Assembly: GCF_017873435.1 (NCBI RefSeq)
Contig: NZ_JAGGKG010000017.1
Location: 56,515 to 120,514 of the forward strand
DNA: 64,000 nt
Direction: 5' to 3'
Origin: Paenibacillus turicensis
GTDB lineage: Bacteria; Bacillota; Bacilli; Paenibacillales; Paenibacillaceae
In this document: positions 63,941 through 64,000 of the stretch, piece after piece
How positions within the stretch are numbered: position 1 is the first letter of the stretch
How the letters are laid out: every line of letters begins with the position of its first letter
The notes under the pieces: model-generated
What the model was told of the DNA's origin: nothing
What the model saw: the letters and a program-made list of their open reading frames with translations, nothing else
Databases searched by the model: none
Translations under genes and position numbers: made by a program

Positions 63941-64000
63941 GGTCTTTGAAATAAAACGAGCACTCCCTTAAGATAATGGTGTCTACCAAAACAACAATTA

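Overview
The window looks like the chromosome of a low-GC, endospore-forming Firmicute. Gene content, gene order and the style of the secreted proteins resemble Brevibacillus and other Paenibacillaceae (B. laterosporus-like). That species-level guess is inference; the spore-former assignment rests on spoIIM, dacF, spoIIAA-spoIIAB-sigF and spoVAF.

Left part (1-26.8 kb, almost all + strand): a GNAT fragment, an ABM-fold protein, two paralogous small secreted proteins, a branched-chain 2-oxoacid dehydrogenase operon (E3, E1-alpha, E1-beta, E2), an M20 peptidase, then the conserved Bacillales block nudF - endonuclease Q-like - spoIIM - fur - (Fur-boxed siderophore-binding lipoprotein) - yqzK - xerD - deoB - punA - dacF - spoIIAA - spoIIAB - sigF - spoVAF - lysA - ppiB. 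Two tiny genes that are easily missed lie here on the minus strand: a Prli42-like 32-residue membrane protein and a MciZ-like 55-residue FtsZ inhibitor. The spoVAA-spoVAE genes normally found between sigF and spoVAF are absent.

Middle part (26.9-58.0 kb, minus strand): a 31-kb block of phage-tail genes interrupts the core synteny. In transcription order it holds a single-chain RNA polymerase of the YonO/QDE-1 two-barrel class (DVDGD catalytic motif), an HU-like protein, tail tube, tail chaperone, an 1877-residue tape measure, a Tal/VgrG-like spike, a PAAR-like tip, Dit-like proteins, and about ten adhesion/receptor-binding proteins with SPRY, discoidin, jelly-roll and DNRLRE-type domains. No capsid, portal, terminase, integrase, sheath, holin or endolysin gene is visible. 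It is best read as a headless, SPbeta-lineage tail module that kept its own polymerase: a candidate non-contractile tailocin or delivery particle. The polymerase has a good sigma-A promoter that overlaps an opposing promoter for a small unknown gene, with near-identical repeats suggestive of an operator. Three hairpin terminators inside the cluster leave no room for downstream sigma-A promoters, which suggests transcription by read-through.

Right part (58-64 kb): a secreted GH10 xylanase with carbohydrate-binding modules, then an FMN riboswitch controlling ribE and ribBA. No ribD is present in the visible part of this operon. Four copies of a ~180-bp palindromic, MITE-like element lie after lysA, inside the tail cluster, before the xylanase and after ribBA.
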